Assembly: GCF_000026225.1 (NCBI RefSeq)
Contig: NC_011740.1
Coordinates: 4,464,001-4,528,000 of the forward strand
DNA length: 64,000 bases
Direction: 5' to 3'
Origin: Escherichia fergusonii ATCC 35469
Lineage (GTDB): Bacteria; Pseudomonadota; Gammaproteobacteria; Enterobacterales; Enterobacteriaceae
The position numbers were made by a program, and so were the translations under genes. Shown in pieces: positions 1-8,845 of the stretch; the stretch's first letter is position 1, and every line of letters starts with the position of its first letter. The notes beneath the pieces were generated by a model. It made no database searches. It worked only from the letters and a program-made list of their open reading frames with translations, and had not been told where the DNA came from.

Positions 1-264
<264 letters not shown>

Positions 265-1419
265 TTATGCCTGCCACGGATGAATGGTTACGCCTTGCAC
301 CACGCGGTTAACGGTGCCACTGGCTGATGGGGTATCCGGCGTATTGCCCATGTGCAGCGACTGCATCAGTGCAAACGTCTGGGCGTACATCAGGAAGCAA
401 AATGCCTGCTCAACGTCGATAAAGTGACGTGACGGCGGCAGGATGATATGTGGACCGGCAGCGACGATGTCGGTACTTTCCGCGGCGATGGCGATTACGC
501 GCATTGCCTGGTTGTCACGGCGGAGTTCTGCCAGCAGATCAAGATCATACTGACGCGTATAGGGGTGGCTGGAGACAAACACCACCACCAGCGTTTCGTC
601 ATCGACCAGTGATTTAGGCCCATGACGGAATCCGGTCGGGGAATCATAAAAGGCCGCCAGTTTACCCGCCGTTAGTTCAAGCACTTTCAGCGCCGACTCG
701 CGTGCTGCACCCTGTAATCCACCACTGCCGAGATAAACGATCCGTTTCCACGGTGCGTAACCAAACACACCTTCGCTGAAATCGCCCAGTGAGGTCAGGA
801 TCGCCTGGCAACGATCCGCTACGTCGCGGAAGGTCTGGCTATTGATTGTCTCAGGTGCGAAAACCGCGAGGCAGCTGGCCATCATAGTGGTAATGCTGCT
901 TGTCATCGCAAAGCCGCGATCGTGCGTTTCTGCGGGCATCAGCAGGGCAAACGCGTTGTCGCTGTTGATCGCGTTTTGGTAAAGAGCGCCCGCTTCGTTG
1001 CAAGTGATCGGCAGGTGATAGCATTCCGGTACAAATTGATTTGCCAGTTCCACGGCAGCGACGCTTTCCGGGCTGTTGCCGGATCGACCGAAGGAGATCA
1101 ACAGTAGCGGATGAGCTGGATTCAGGTAGTCCATCGGATTAGTGACCAGATCGGTGGTCGGTACGGCGCTGAAGTTTTTACCGGTATGGCTGGCGAGCCA
1201 CGGCGCGATGATATCACCGATAAATGCCGAGGTTCCGGCTCCGGTCAGGATGATCCGCAGATTCTCTTTGCGCAGTAACGGTTCAAGGAAGTTATTGAGC
1301 GCGGAACGTAGCGCGTCGATGTTGGTGAGTGAACGGATCCATGCGCGAGGCTGATGGCGGATCTCTTCTTCAGTCCATGTACCGGTTGCAGCGGCAGCAG
1401 GGGTGTAATTTTCTGGCAT
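265..1419 (-). CDS. agaS: Galactosamine-6-phosphate deaminase/isomerase AgaS
   Basis: 384-residue cytoplasmic sugar-phosphate isomerase (SIS-fold) protein that converts galactosamine-6-phosphate to tagatose-6-phosphate plus ammonia. The first SIS domain shows the phosphosugar-binding stretch SFGRSGNSPES near residue 110. A second SIS domain contains GSGGLQGAARESALK near residue 235. The length matches the family. It is the first gene of the second aga transcript (agaS-kbaY and onward) and is preceded by AgaR-type operators at 1470-1572. The sequence looks essentially identical to the K-12 protein as I remember it, unlike the more diverged gar genes a few kilobases away. Confidence 0.96.
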   Translation of the reverse strand: MPENYTPAAAATGTWTEEEIRHQPRAWIRSLTNIDALRSALNNFLEPLLRKENLRIILTGAGTSAFIGDIIAPWLASHTGKNFSAVPTTDLVTNPMDYLNPAHPLLLISFGRSGNSPESVAAVELANQFVPECYHLPITCNEAGALYQNAINSDNAFALLMPAETHDRGFAMTSSITTMMASCLAVFAPETINSQTFRDVADRCQAILTSLGDFSEGVFGYAPWKRIVYLGSGGLQGAARESALKVLELTAGKLAAFYDSPTGFRHGPKSLVDDETLVVVFVSSHPYTRQYDLDLLAELRRDNQAMRVIAIAAESTDIVAAGPHIILPPSRHFIDVEQAFCFLMYAQTFALMQSLHMGNTPDTPSASGTVNRVVQGVTIHPWQA

Positions 1420-1600
1420 AACTCAATCCTTAGTCTGATGAACTTGACGTCGGGCGTTGTCGCTTTCGCTTGCCTTTCGTTTCATTTCACTTGGTGATGT
1501 CTTTCGTTGATTAAAATCTATAGAAAAGAAACTGAAAGTTCAATGGAGAAAAAAGAAATAAAACGAAATTTGTGATCATTGAAAGAAAAGACAAGGGAAG
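1420..1600 (-). promoter_or_regulatory. agaS promoter region with two AgaR operator-like sites
   Basis: Two copies of the pyrimidine-rich AgaR operator pattern (core TTTCGTTTYATTTY) occur. One is at about 1470-1495 (GCCTTTCGTTTCATTTCAC). The other is on the opposite strand at about 1549-1572 (AAATAAAACGAAAT as written on the plus strand). A partial copy, CTTTCGTTGATT, lies at 1501. The pattern matches the published AgaR consensus as I remember it. The spacing suggests repression of agaS by AgaR bound at both sites. Confidence 0.75.
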
Positions 1601-1660
1601 ATTAAAGGATTGCGTGATAACGTCGCTATGTGTACCGATTGCTGGAAGCGGCGTACCGTA

Positions 1661-1693
1661 GGTCGGATAAGACGCGTCAGCGTCGCATCCGAC
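1661..1693. repeat. REP element
   Basis: An imperfect palindrome of the enterobacterial REP type: GGTCGGATAAGACGCG on the left and CGTCGCATCCGAC on the right. It lies in the agaA-agaS gap, downstream of the agaS promoter region relative to agaA, and has no coding role. Confidence 0.8.
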
Positions 1694-1721
1694 ACCTCTG
1701 CTCAGCCTAAAAAGAAAGAAA

Positions 1722-1754
1722 AAGAAAGGCCTTACGGGGGAAGTGAAGGCCCAA
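1722..1754 (-). terminator. Terminator of the agaZ-to-agaA operon
   Basis: On the minus strand GGCCTT and AAGGCC form a stem around a GC-rich loop and are followed by TTTCTTTTTC. It starts about 20 bp past the agaA stop codon. Confidence 0.65.
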
Positions 1755-1769
1755 TAAAGGAGCAAACCA

Positions 1770-2903
1770 TCAAAACGAAGCTAATTGACCCTGAATCCAG
1801 ATTTGTTGCACATGCAGTCCGCTATTCAGCGCAACGACGCTGGCGCGTTTGCCCGGTTTAAGTGATCCCAGAACACCATCAACACCCAGCATTCGCGCCG
1901 GATGCAGCGACGCCATATGGATGGCTTCCGCAGGCGTTACGCCCGTCAGCTCGACCATATTGCGAACAGCCGCATCAACAGACAGCGTACTGCCCGCCAG
2001 TCCACCAGACACGGTACGGACAACGCCGCCGTGCATCTGCACCTCTTCACCACATAACGTATATTGACCATCCGGCATCCCGGCTGCCTGCATCGCGTCT
2101 GTGATCAGAACTATCCTTTCTTTCGCACAGCAACAACACAGCGACATCGCCGCCGGATGTACATGATGACCATCGGCTATCAGTTCCAGCCAGGCGCGCT
2201 TGTCCGTTAAACCCGCGCCAACCATTCCCGGTTCGCGGTGATGTAATCCTGTCATCCCGTTATAGCAATGCACCAGGCCGTCGGCACCAACATCAAATGC
2301 GGCGCGGGTTTGTTGCCAGGTTGCTGCGCTATGTCCCAGCATTACCCGCACGTTCTGCTGTTTAAGATGACGAATGGCCTGCAATGCCCCTTCTTTTTCC
2401 GGTGCCAGCGCCACCACGCGCAAGGTATGCCGTGAAACAGCAATCAATTGATCCAGCTCGGCAATTTCCAGCTCGCGAAACAGCTCCGGCGGATGTGCGC
2501 CTTTATTCTGCGGCGTGAAGTACGGCCCTTCGAGATAACTCCCCAGCACTTGCGCACCAGGCCCGCCGCGCTGGCAGCGTAGAGCAATACGTTCCAGCGC
2601 CGCATGAATGGTATTAAGCGGCGCGGTTACGGTAGTCGGCAACCAACTGCCGACACCTTCCCGTGCCTTGTGCATTGCCAGCTTGTCGAGCACATCCGGC
2701 GCGTCATCCATAACATCAACGCCCGCACCACCGTGTACATGGGTATCGATATAAGCGGGGCAGAGCAGTTCCGCATCGCGTTCAGCCACGCCCACTGGAA
2801 TCGGTTCGATTGCTGCAATTACACCGTCAGCAATATGCAACTGATGATCATCAAGCCAGCCCTCCTCAGTCAGCAGTCTTCTGGCGCGCAGAACGTGTGT
2901 CAT
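1770..2903 (-). CDS. agaA: N-acetylgalactosamine-6-phosphate deacetylase (full length)
   Basis: Removes acetate from N-acetylgalactosamine-6-phosphate after PTS uptake. It belongs to the amidohydrolase TIM-barrel family (NagA-like). Metal-binding and catalytic landmarks are DTHVHGGAG (about residue 52), GHSAATW near 190, DGHHVHP near 242 and the catalytic Asp in ITDAMQAAG near 265. The start at 2903 (MTHVLRARR) is chosen because its ATG overlaps the agaF stop as ATGA, indicating translational coupling. The upstream in-frame Met at 2924 lies inside agaF. The protein is 377 residues, whereas K-12 carries only a truncated agaA, so this cluster is the intact form. Confidence 0.95.
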   Translation of the reverse strand: MTHVLRARRLLTEEGWLDDHQLHIADGVIAAIEPIPVGVAERDAELLCPAYIDTHVHGGAGVDVMDDAPDVLDKLAMHKAREGVGSWLPTTVTAPLNTIHAALERIALRCQRGGPGAQVLGSYLEGPYFTPQNKGAHPPELFRELEIAELDQLIAVSRHTLRVVALAPEKEGALQAIRHLKQQNVRVMLGHSAATWQQTRAAFDVGADGLVHCYNGMTGLHHREPGMVGAGLTDKRAWLELIADGHHVHPAAMSLCCCCAKERIVLITDAMQAAGMPDGQYTLCGEEVQMHGGVVRTVSGGLAGSTLSVDAAVRNMVELTGVTPAEAIHMASLHPARMLGVDGVLGSLKPGKRASVVALNSGLHVQQIWIQGQLASF

Positions 2904-3334
2904 ATTCCTTCCTCGACCGGACATTCTTCATGGCAGCGGCCTAATTCATCCACCAGACTGGTCAGCCCACGGTGTCCACACTCCAGCGCCTGTACACGGA
3001 ATTCTTCACCGCTTAACCCTTCGCGCTCCAGCACCATTTCCAGCAACAGTTGCAAATTGGTGCCGGTGATCACTTCATAGCCCGTTTTTTGCATCGCCAG
3101 CGTTGAAGCCACGCGAAACGGTGTGCCGCCCAGCAAATCTGTCAGAAAAACAATGCCGTCTTCACAATCCAGTTGGGCGATGGCCTCTTCAAGCTGCGAT
3201 GTAAGCAGCGCGGTGCTTGAGGTTTCCGGAAAATCGATGGCGATAAACTGCGACTGCTCGCCGAGGATTTGCTTCATTGCTTTTTCCATGCCGCTGGCAA
3301 ATCCGCCATGCCCTGTCAAAATAATACTTAACAT
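2900..3334 (-). CDS. agaF: PTS N-acetylgalactosamine EIIA component
   Basis: 144-residue cytoplasmic mannose-family EIIA domain that passes phosphate from HPr to the EIIB protein AgaV. The phosphorylated histidine is His9 in the N-terminal LTGHGGFASG motif. It sits between agaE (17-bp gap) and agaA (4-bp overlap). K-12 lacks this gene because of the well-known aga deletion, so its presence together with agaE marks a functional transporter. Confidence 0.94.
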   Translation of the reverse strand: MLSIILTGHGGFASGMEKAMKQILGEQSQFIAIDFPETSSTALLTSQLEEAIAQLDCEDGIVFLTDLLGGTPFRVASTLAMQKTGYEVITGTNLQLLLEMVLEREGLSGEEFRVQALECGHRGLTSLVDELGRCHEECPVEEGI

Positions 3335-3351
3335 CTAATACCTCATTGTAT

Positions 3352-4230
3352 TTAAAGGAAATGACAGAATTTACCGACGATGCCAAGAACCACGGTAACC
3401 GCAATCAGGCGCAGCGGACTCCAGCCGCGGCGTACCAGCCAGAACATGGTCAGGGTGTAGACCAGCGGTAAGAAGGCAGGCATCAGTTTGTCGATAACAT
3501 CAGCTTGTAACTTAACCACTGCATCGCCCGCCGTGATTTCCAGCGTGGTGCTTAAACGAACATAGGTTGCCACCAGCGCGCCGATCACCGTCATCCCAAC
3601 GATAGACGCTGCATGGCCGACTTTTTTGGTATTCGCTTTAATGAGTGGGATCGCCGCCACGCCCATGCGGTAAGCATAATGCGCCAGACCAAAACGCAGC
3701 CCCAGGTGTACCACGTTAAACAGCACAATAAACACGACTGCGCCAAGAATAGAACCTTGTAGCGCGAGGCTTGCGCCTATCCCGCCACAAATCGGCAGTA
3801 GCGTTAGCCAGAACATCGCATCGCCAATCCCGCCGAGCGGCGCACCGACGGCAATTTTGGTGCTCTGAATACTGTTAACGTCCTGCTTAGAACGCTCCAT
3901 CGCAAGGATAATGCCGATAACAAACGTCACCAGAAACGGATGGGTATTGAAGAAACCCATATGCCCCTTCATGGCGCGCGCCAGGTCGCGTTTATTAGTG
4001 TGGATCTTTTTCAGAGCAGGCAGCAGACCGTACAACCAGCCGGAAGCCTGCATACGTTCGTAGTTAAAAGACGCTTGTAACAGCATGGAACGCCAGGCGA
4101 CGCGGTTGATATCTTTTTTCGTCAGCTCTGCGCCAATGCTCTGATCTTCATACACGTTTTCATTGACGCCTGTCAGCAGTGTTTCTTCGTTTTCACTGAC
4201 GTTCGGCAGGGTAGTTTGATTAGATGCCAT
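3352..4230 (-). CDS. agaE: PTS N-acetylgalactosamine EIID component
   Basis: 292-residue inner-membrane subunit of the mannose-type PTS permease. A hydrophilic N-terminus is followed by the EIID family block AWRSMLLQASFNYERMQ (about residues 46-62), GDAMFWLTLLP in the middle, and hydrophobic C-terminal segments. The start at 4230 (MASNQTT) is preferred to 4236. It overlaps the agaW stop by 11 bp, consistent with coupled synthesis of EIIC and EIID. K-12 has lost this gene. Confidence 0.94.
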   Translation of the reverse strand: MASNQTTLPNVSENEETLLTGVNENVYEDQSIGAELTKKDINRVAWRSMLLQASFNYERMQASGWLYGLLPALKKIHTNKRDLARAMKGHMGFFNTHPFLVTFVIGIILAMERSKQDVNSIQSTKIAVGAPLGGIGDAMFWLTLLPICGGIGASLALQGSILGAVVFIVLFNVVHLGLRFGLAHYAYRMGVAAIPLIKANTKKVGHAASIVGMTVIGALVATYVRLSTTLEITAGDAVVKLQADVIDKLMPAFLPLVYTLTMFWLVRRGWSPLRLIAVTVVLGIVGKFCHFL

Positions 4231-4999
4231 CTTCAAATTCCTCTTTCTGTGCCGCAGGTTGAGTCGGTTCAGGAGATTTACGCAGCAGGTCGATCAGCGC
4301 CATCGCCAGCGCGGCGGCAGCAATAGCCAGCACCGGTAACTTGAGCCAGGCGGCGGCAACGAAGCCCAGGATGAAGTAGGGGATATAGACGTTTTTCATC
4401 ATGATTTTCAGCAGCACGGCAAAACCGATTGCTGGCATGATGCCGCCCGCGACGCCAAGGCCGTCGATTAACCGTTGTGGCAGGACATCAATGATGGTTT
4501 TTGCATGTTCCGCGCCGAAGTAGATAGGCAGGAAAGCGCAGAGAAAATAGAACGTGCCGAGTGCCAGCAATGCCAGATAGTTCACGCGTTCAATGCCGCG
4601 AGTATCGGCGTTCTCCGCCATCCGGTCGCAGCGGGACATCACGCCAGACATCACCGAGAACAGGAAGGTAATCCCCATCTGTACTGCGACAGCGAAAGGT
4701 ACGGCGACACCGACCGCGACATCCGGTTTCACGCCAGTAGTAATGGCAAACGCCGTGCCGACGATAGTTCCGATAATCACGTTAGGCGGCTGTGCGCCCG
4801 CCAGTGGTGCCAGCCCCATCCACACCAGTTCCAGCGTACCGCCGGTTAAAATACCGGTATGCAGATCGCCAAGCACCAACCCAACTAACGGGCCGAGGAC
4901 CACCGGGCGGTGCATATGGGTCAAGCCGTTAAACATATCCAGGCCAGCGATAAAGGCGATAATGCCCAACGCAAATGCCTGCAACAGACTGATTTCCAT
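4220..4999 (-). CDS. agaW: PTS N-acetylgalactosamine EIIC component
   Basis: 259-residue polytopic membrane protein, the channel subunit of the mannose-family PTS permease. Several glycine-rich hydrophobic segments are visible, along with family motifs GPLVGLVLGDLHTG and TLELVWMGLAPLAGAQPPN in the N-terminal third. The K-12 AgaW is a truncated deletion product; here the frame is uninterrupted. It lies 10 bp downstream of agaV and overlaps agaE. Confidence 0.94.
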   Translation of the reverse strand: MEISLLQAFALGIIAFIAGLDMFNGLTHMHRPVVLGPLVGLVLGDLHTGILTGGTLELVWMGLAPLAGAQPPNVIIGTIVGTAFAITTGVKPDVAVGVAVPFAVAVQMGITFLFSVMSGVMSRCDRMAENADTRGIERVNYLALLALGTFYFLCAFLPIYFGAEHAKTIIDVLPQRLIDGLGVAGGIMPAIGFAVLLKIMMKNVYIPYFILGFVAAAWLKLPVLAIAAAALAMALIDLLRKSPEPTQPAAQKEEFEDGI

Positions 5000-5009
5000 G
5001 ATGAATCCC

Positions 5010-5483
5010 TCAAAGTAATTTAAAGAGGTCCACAGCAGGCTCTGTCGGGACGCCCTGAACGAAGCATTCCACCCCAGCGGCTTTCAGGTCGTTAAATGCT
5101 GCGATATCGCCCGCATCCACAGAAACCGTTTTGGCGATTTGTTGCTTGCCATTGGCGTAGTGCATATTGCCAACGTTAATGCGATTCACCGGAACGCCAC
5201 CTTTCACCAGCGTCAGGAAATCGGCAGGTGTTTTACAAACCAGCAGGATTTTCTGTCGATCGGCGGCGCGATGAATGTTGTCGATAACTTTTTGCAGCGT
5301 CCAGAAACGTACGGCGATCCCTTCTGCCAGCACCATTTCCATCAGGTTTTGTTGTACCGGATCTTCGGCAACCTCATCATTGGCTACCAGCACCAGATTT
5401 GCCCCCGCAAATCCGACCCACTGAACGCCGACCTGACCGTGAATCAAGCGTTCATCAATCCGGCTTAAAACAATATTTGGCAT
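5010..5483 (-). CDS. agaV: PTS N-acetylgalactosamine EIIB component
   Basis: 157-residue cytoplasmic EIIB domain of the mannose family. The phosphorylation site is His15 in RIDERLIHGQV. The start at 5483 (MPNIVLS) is preferred to the in-frame Met at 5519, because AGGAG lies just upstream and the upstream Met falls inside kbaZ. It receives phosphate from AgaF and transfers it to sugar entering through AgaW/AgaE. Confidence 0.95.
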   Translation of the reverse strand: MPNIVLSRIDERLIHGQVGVQWVGFAGANLVLVANDEVAEDPVQQNLMEMVLAEGIAVRFWTLQKVIDNIHRAADRQKILLVCKTPADFLTLVKGGVPVNRINVGNMHYANGKQQIAKTVSVDAGDIAAFNDLKAAGVECFVQGVPTEPAVDLFKLL

Positions 5484-5505
5484 AGCGTGCTCCTCTTTGT
5501 TTTGC

Positions 5506-6786
5506 TTATTGGCCTTCACAGGCTGTGCGGTACTGCGCCAGGATGTCCTGAATATGGTTGATAATGAGTTCCCGTGGCGTTGGCTGCAGCTCGCCGGAGC
5601 GAACTTTCACGTACTGCAGCGGCAGATACTGACTGATGAGCGGTAGCGGAATCGGTGAATCCGCCAGATTACGAACCAGATGGGCGAAAGCGTCATCAAT
5701 CTGGCTGTCCGGCCAGTAGTAGCGCACGCGATCCGAGTAGCTATAACCACGTGCCAGACGACGTGCGTTGCCGTCACCGTGGTAGTGGCTTTGCCAGTAT
5801 TCCGGGCGGTCGAGCATCACGTTTTCCAGTACCTGACGCAGACCGGAACAGGCTTTCGCTGGCACCAGTTCTTCTTCAATCGCTGCCAGTGAAAACAGAG
5901 CTTCACGCAGGGCGAAGGTCAGCGCTGGGCCAACTTTCAGAATGGCAAAGTGGTCAATCACCAGCTGGCGCAGCGATTGTGGCGTTTGATAATCGGTAGA
6001 GTGCGCTTCGAAAATCAGCGTTTCGTAGTTTTCGACCATCTGGCTTAAGGCGGTCGCTTTGACGGGCTGATAATCAATAACGTTGGTGTGATCGAATTCG
6101 ACGCCGGGTTGAACCACCAGAGCAATGATGCGTGGCCAGATGGCACTCAGCCCCTGCTTTTCAAAGGCGTGACGATGGGCTTCCAGCGTGGCGCGGGCGG
6201 CATCCGGCGTAGTGACCGCCAGCTCGCTTAAGGTTTCATGCGCGCCGCCAGGTACCGGCACTTCGGTACCAATGACATACACCAGATCGGCTTCGCCAAA
6301 GTGTTCACGGCAGGTTTCTTCCGCGACTTTAGCCAGTCGGGCGGCGCGTTCAGCCACGATGTCATCGGTTAAGGGAACCGGATCGTCCTGACAGGACATG
6401 CTGCAATCAAGGTGAATTTTTTTGAATCCTGCCGCCACGTAGCTTTTAATCAAATCATCGGCATTGGCCATTGCCTGAGCGGCAGGCAGATTCTGCCAGC
6501 GGTTTGGCCCCAGATGGTCGCCACCCAAAATCAACGCGTCCTGTGGGAAATTCAGCGACTCAGCAAGCTGGCAAACAAAGCCGCGAAAATCGGCGGGCGT
6601 CATTCCGGTATAACCGCCGAACTGGTCCACCTGATTGGATGTTGCTTCAATCAGTAATGGCGTTTGGTTAGCGCAGGCGTAGCGGATTGCGGCTTCCAGC
6701 ACCAGCGGGTGCGCGGAACAAACGGCATAAATCCCATTTGTTTTGCCCTCTTTGTGCCGTCTCACCATTTCTGTCAGATGTTTCAC
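5506..6786 (-). CDS. kbaZ: Tagatose-1,6-bisphosphate aldolase accessory subunit KbaZ
   Basis: 426-residue GatZ/KbaZ-family protein that stabilises the catalytic aldolase subunit KbaY and has no independent aldolase activity. Family landmarks include the N-terminal GIYAVCSAHPLVLEAA and GGDHLGPNRWQ near residue 88. It is the first gene of the kbaZ-agaVWEFA transcript, divergent from agaR, and its promoter lies among AgaR operator-like sites. Confidence 0.95.
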   Translation of the reverse strand: MKHLTEMVRRHKEGKTNGIYAVCSAHPLVLEAAIRYACANQTPLLIEATSNQVDQFGGYTGMTPADFRGFVCQLAESLNFPQDALILGGDHLGPNRWQNLPAAQAMANADDLIKSYVAAGFKKIHLDCSMSCQDDPVPLTDDIVAERAARLAKVAEETCREHFGEADLVYVIGTEVPVPGGAHETLSELAVTTPDAARATLEAHRHAFEKQGLSAIWPRIIALVVQPGVEFDHTNVIDYQPVKATALSQMVENYETLIFEAHSTDYQTPQSLRQLVIDHFAILKVGPALTFALREALFSLAAIEEELVPAKACSGLRQVLENVMLDRPEYWQSHYHGDGNARRLARGYSYSDRVRYYWPDSQIDDAFAHLVRNLADSPIPLPLISQYLPLQYVKVRSGELQPTPRELIINHIQDILAQYRTACEGQ

Positions 6787-7033
6787 TTTCCTCTCCAGTT
6801 CAGATTACTGCAACTTTAATCTTTCGTTTTGTTTCAATTGATACTGCGTCATGGTGAGATAAAAATAAAACGAAAGATAATAGTTTTCTGATCTGATTCA
6901 CAAAAGAAACATAATGAAAGTATCTGAAACGAGGGTAGCTTGCGGCAGGGGCAATGTGGGCTTGCATTTACTTAATAGAAAGGCGTTAATAGGCAAAACG
7001 AAATGAAACGAAAGTTTTACGAAAGGACTTACT
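6787..7033. promoter_or_regulatory. kbaZ-agaR divergent promoter region with four AgaR operator-like sites
   Basis: TTTCGTTTTGTTTCAATTG at 6822-6840 and reverse-orientation copies at about 6861-6880 (AATAAAACGAAAGAT), 6901-6922 (degenerate) and 6993-7018 (AAACGAAATGAAACGAAAG) match the AgaR pattern. The last copy abuts the agaR start, consistent with autoregulation. The number and orientation of sites fit co-repression of both divergent transcripts. Confidence 0.75.
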
Positions 7034-7843
7034 ATGAGTAATACCGACGCTTCAGGCGAGAAGCGAGTGACAGGCACCAGTGAGCGACGAGAGCAGATCA
7101 TTCAACGCCTGCGCCAGCAAGGAAGTGTGCAAGTTAATGATCTATCGGCATTGTATGGCGTATCTACTGTGACTATCCGCAACGATCTGGCGTTTCTTGA
7201 AAAACAGGGGATCGCTGTGCGTGCCTATGGTGGCGCATTGATCTGCGATAGCACGACGCCATCAGTCGAACCATCGGTGGAAGATAAAAGTGCGCTCAAC
7301 ACGGCGATGAAACGCAGCGTTGCGAAAGCTGCCGTTGAGCTGATTCAGCCGGGTCATCGCGTGATCCTCGACTCCGGGACCACCACCTTTGAGATTGCCC
7401 GTCTGATGCGCAAGCATACCGACGTGATTGCAATGACCAACGGTATGAACGTGGCCAATGCCTTGCTGGAAGCGGAAGGCGTTGAGCTGCTGATGACCGG
7501 CGGGCATCTGCGGCGTCAGTCACAATCTTTTTATGGCGATCAGGCTGAACAATCGCTGCAAAATTACCACTTCGACATGCTGTTTCTCGGGGTAGATGCT
7601 ATTGATCTGGAGCGCGGCGTCAGCACGCATAATGAAGATGAAGCTCGTTTAAATCGCCGGATGTGCGAAGTTGCGGAACGGATCATCGTGGTCACCGATT
7701 CCAGTAAGTTCAACCGTTCCAGTTTACATAAGATCATTGATACTCAACGTATCGACATGATCATTGTTGATGAAGGCATTCCTGCGGATAGTCTGGAAGG
7801 CCTGCGAAAGGCTGGGGTTGAAGTGATTCTGGTCGGGGAGTGA
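7034..7843 (+). CDS. agaR: DeoR-family repressor of the aga genes
   Basis: 269-residue transcription factor. An N-terminal DeoR winged helix-turn-helix (about residues 16-60, including [19 protein letters not shown]) is followed by a sugar-phosphate-binding domain with the typical [13 protein letters not shown] near residue 113 and [12 protein letters not shown]. It represses kbaZ and agaS transcription until an aga-pathway sugar phosphate binds. AGGAC lies just upstream of ATG 7034. The gene is divergent from kbaZ and surrounded by its own operator-like sites. Confidence 0.95.
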
Positions 7844-7848
7844 GAAAG

Positions 7849-7886
7849 GGTGCCCGCTGGTCAACACGAATGCGTTCGGCGGGCAT
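7849..7886. terminator. Hairpin between agaR and yhaV (convergent genes)
   Basis: TGCCCGC and GCGGGCA form a 7-bp GC-rich stem between the two convergent stop codons. No long T-run is present on either side, so it is probably a bidirectional terminator of moderate strength. Confidence 0.55.
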
Positions 7887-7897
7887 TGTGAATATTA

Positions 7898-8362
7898 TCA
7901 ATGGGCTTCTTCTGTCTCTCGGGTGAGGGTTTCCCAGTCGGCAGGAGGATGTCCTCTTTTTAACATTTTGCTGAATACGGTATAGGCATCTGTTTTTTTA
8001 CCGTAGGTGCGCAGAGTGTTTTCATCGTTCATCCATCCCAGAATGATGACTTTCTCTTTTTCGCTGTAACGAAAGAAGAGACGATAACGACCAGCACCAA
8101 ATTTTACCCGTGACCAGTCTTTATTTTTCCCAGAGCCTAACGACTTGCCATGACGGAATGCCGGTGATGATGGATTGACCGTGATATGCTCCTCAATCAC
8201 TTTATGGACTACCGCCAATAACTTTGTGGCGGCTTTTCTCTGATAATTTTCAGGATCTTTTCCCTTTAATGTCTCGACTTCGGCAACTAAAGCGTCGTAG
8301 GTTTCCTGAAAACAGGGATGAGTATATAGCGCCCAACCATTAACCCTTTGTGGAAAATCCAT
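7898..8362 (-). CDS. yhaV: Type II toxin YhaV (RelE-superfamily ribonuclease)
   Basis: 154-residue toxin of the PrlF-YhaV pair, a ribosome-associated or RelE-like mRNA endoribonuclease that slows growth when unopposed. The ORF is full length with no interruption. Its ATG overlaps the prlF stop by one base (TAATG), so the two are translationally coupled with the antitoxin made first. This is the E. coli location between agaR and garD. Confidence 0.93.
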   Translation of the reverse strand: MDFPQRVNGWALYTHPCFQETYDALVAEVETLKGKDPENYQRKAATKLLAVVHKVIEEHITVNPSSPAFRHGKSLGSGKNKDWSRVKFGAGRYRLFFRYSEKEKVIILGWMNDENTLRTYGKKTDAYTVFSKMLKRGHPPADWETLTRETEEAH

Positions 8363-8697
8363 TATTCGTCGTCGCCAATCTCATCATCAATGTTGACGTC
8401 CATGCCAGCGACAAGTTTCTTTCCTTGTTGAATGTCGAATGGACGAGTTTTTTGCGGGTTGTTCTGGATATCTGCATCCAGAAAACGCAAAAATGCATTC
8501 ATAGTAGGATCCTCCTGTTCATCTCCCAATCGGCACATAAATACTTGCCCACCAGGCAGAATTTCGTAATGAATGCTGTCCAGGCCTGGCTTCAGTTTTA
8601 AGGCCTCACGCACTGGCGCGGGGATAGTTGTTTGTCCGCGTATCGTGACCTTTGATTCAGTGGTCAGTACAGCGTTAGAGCGAGCATTAGCGGGCAT
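8362..8697 (-). CDS. prlF: Antitoxin PrlF (SohA), AbrB-like
   Basis: 111-residue antitoxin. The N-terminal half carries an AbrB/MazE-type swapped-hairpin DNA-binding domain (KVTIRGQTTIPAPVREALKL, about residues 17-36). The acidic C-terminus (NIDDEIGDDE) is expected to cap the YhaV toxin. Complexes of this type repress their own promoter, which must lie in 8698-8790. The sequence is uninterrupted. Confidence 0.93.
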   Translation of the reverse strand: MPANARSNAVLTTESKVTIRGQTTIPAPVREALKLKPGLDSIHYEILPGGQVFMCRLGDEQEDPTMNAFLRFLDADIQNNPQKTRPFDIQQGKKLVAGMDVNIDDEIGDDE

Positions 8698-8797
8698 TAT
8701 TCACTGTCCTTTTACAGCCTGTTTTCTGCTCAAATTATAAGCTTGAACTACGGTAATGCAAATGCATTATTAATGGATGTGGGGACTTTAAACAATA

Positions 8798-8826
8798 AAA
8801 ACATGGCACTAAGGCCATGTTTTGCG
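8798..8826 (-). terminator. garD terminator
   Basis: On the minus strand ACATGGC and GCCATGT form a 7-bp stem followed by TTTTTATTG, about 20 bp after the garD stop codon. Confidence 0.75.
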
Positions 8827-8845
8827 AGGCGCTTTCCAGAAAAGA

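Noticed and set aside
7850..7886. agaR-yhaV hairpin as a small RNA gene
   Set aside because: Only a short convergent terminator stem is visible; no promoter.
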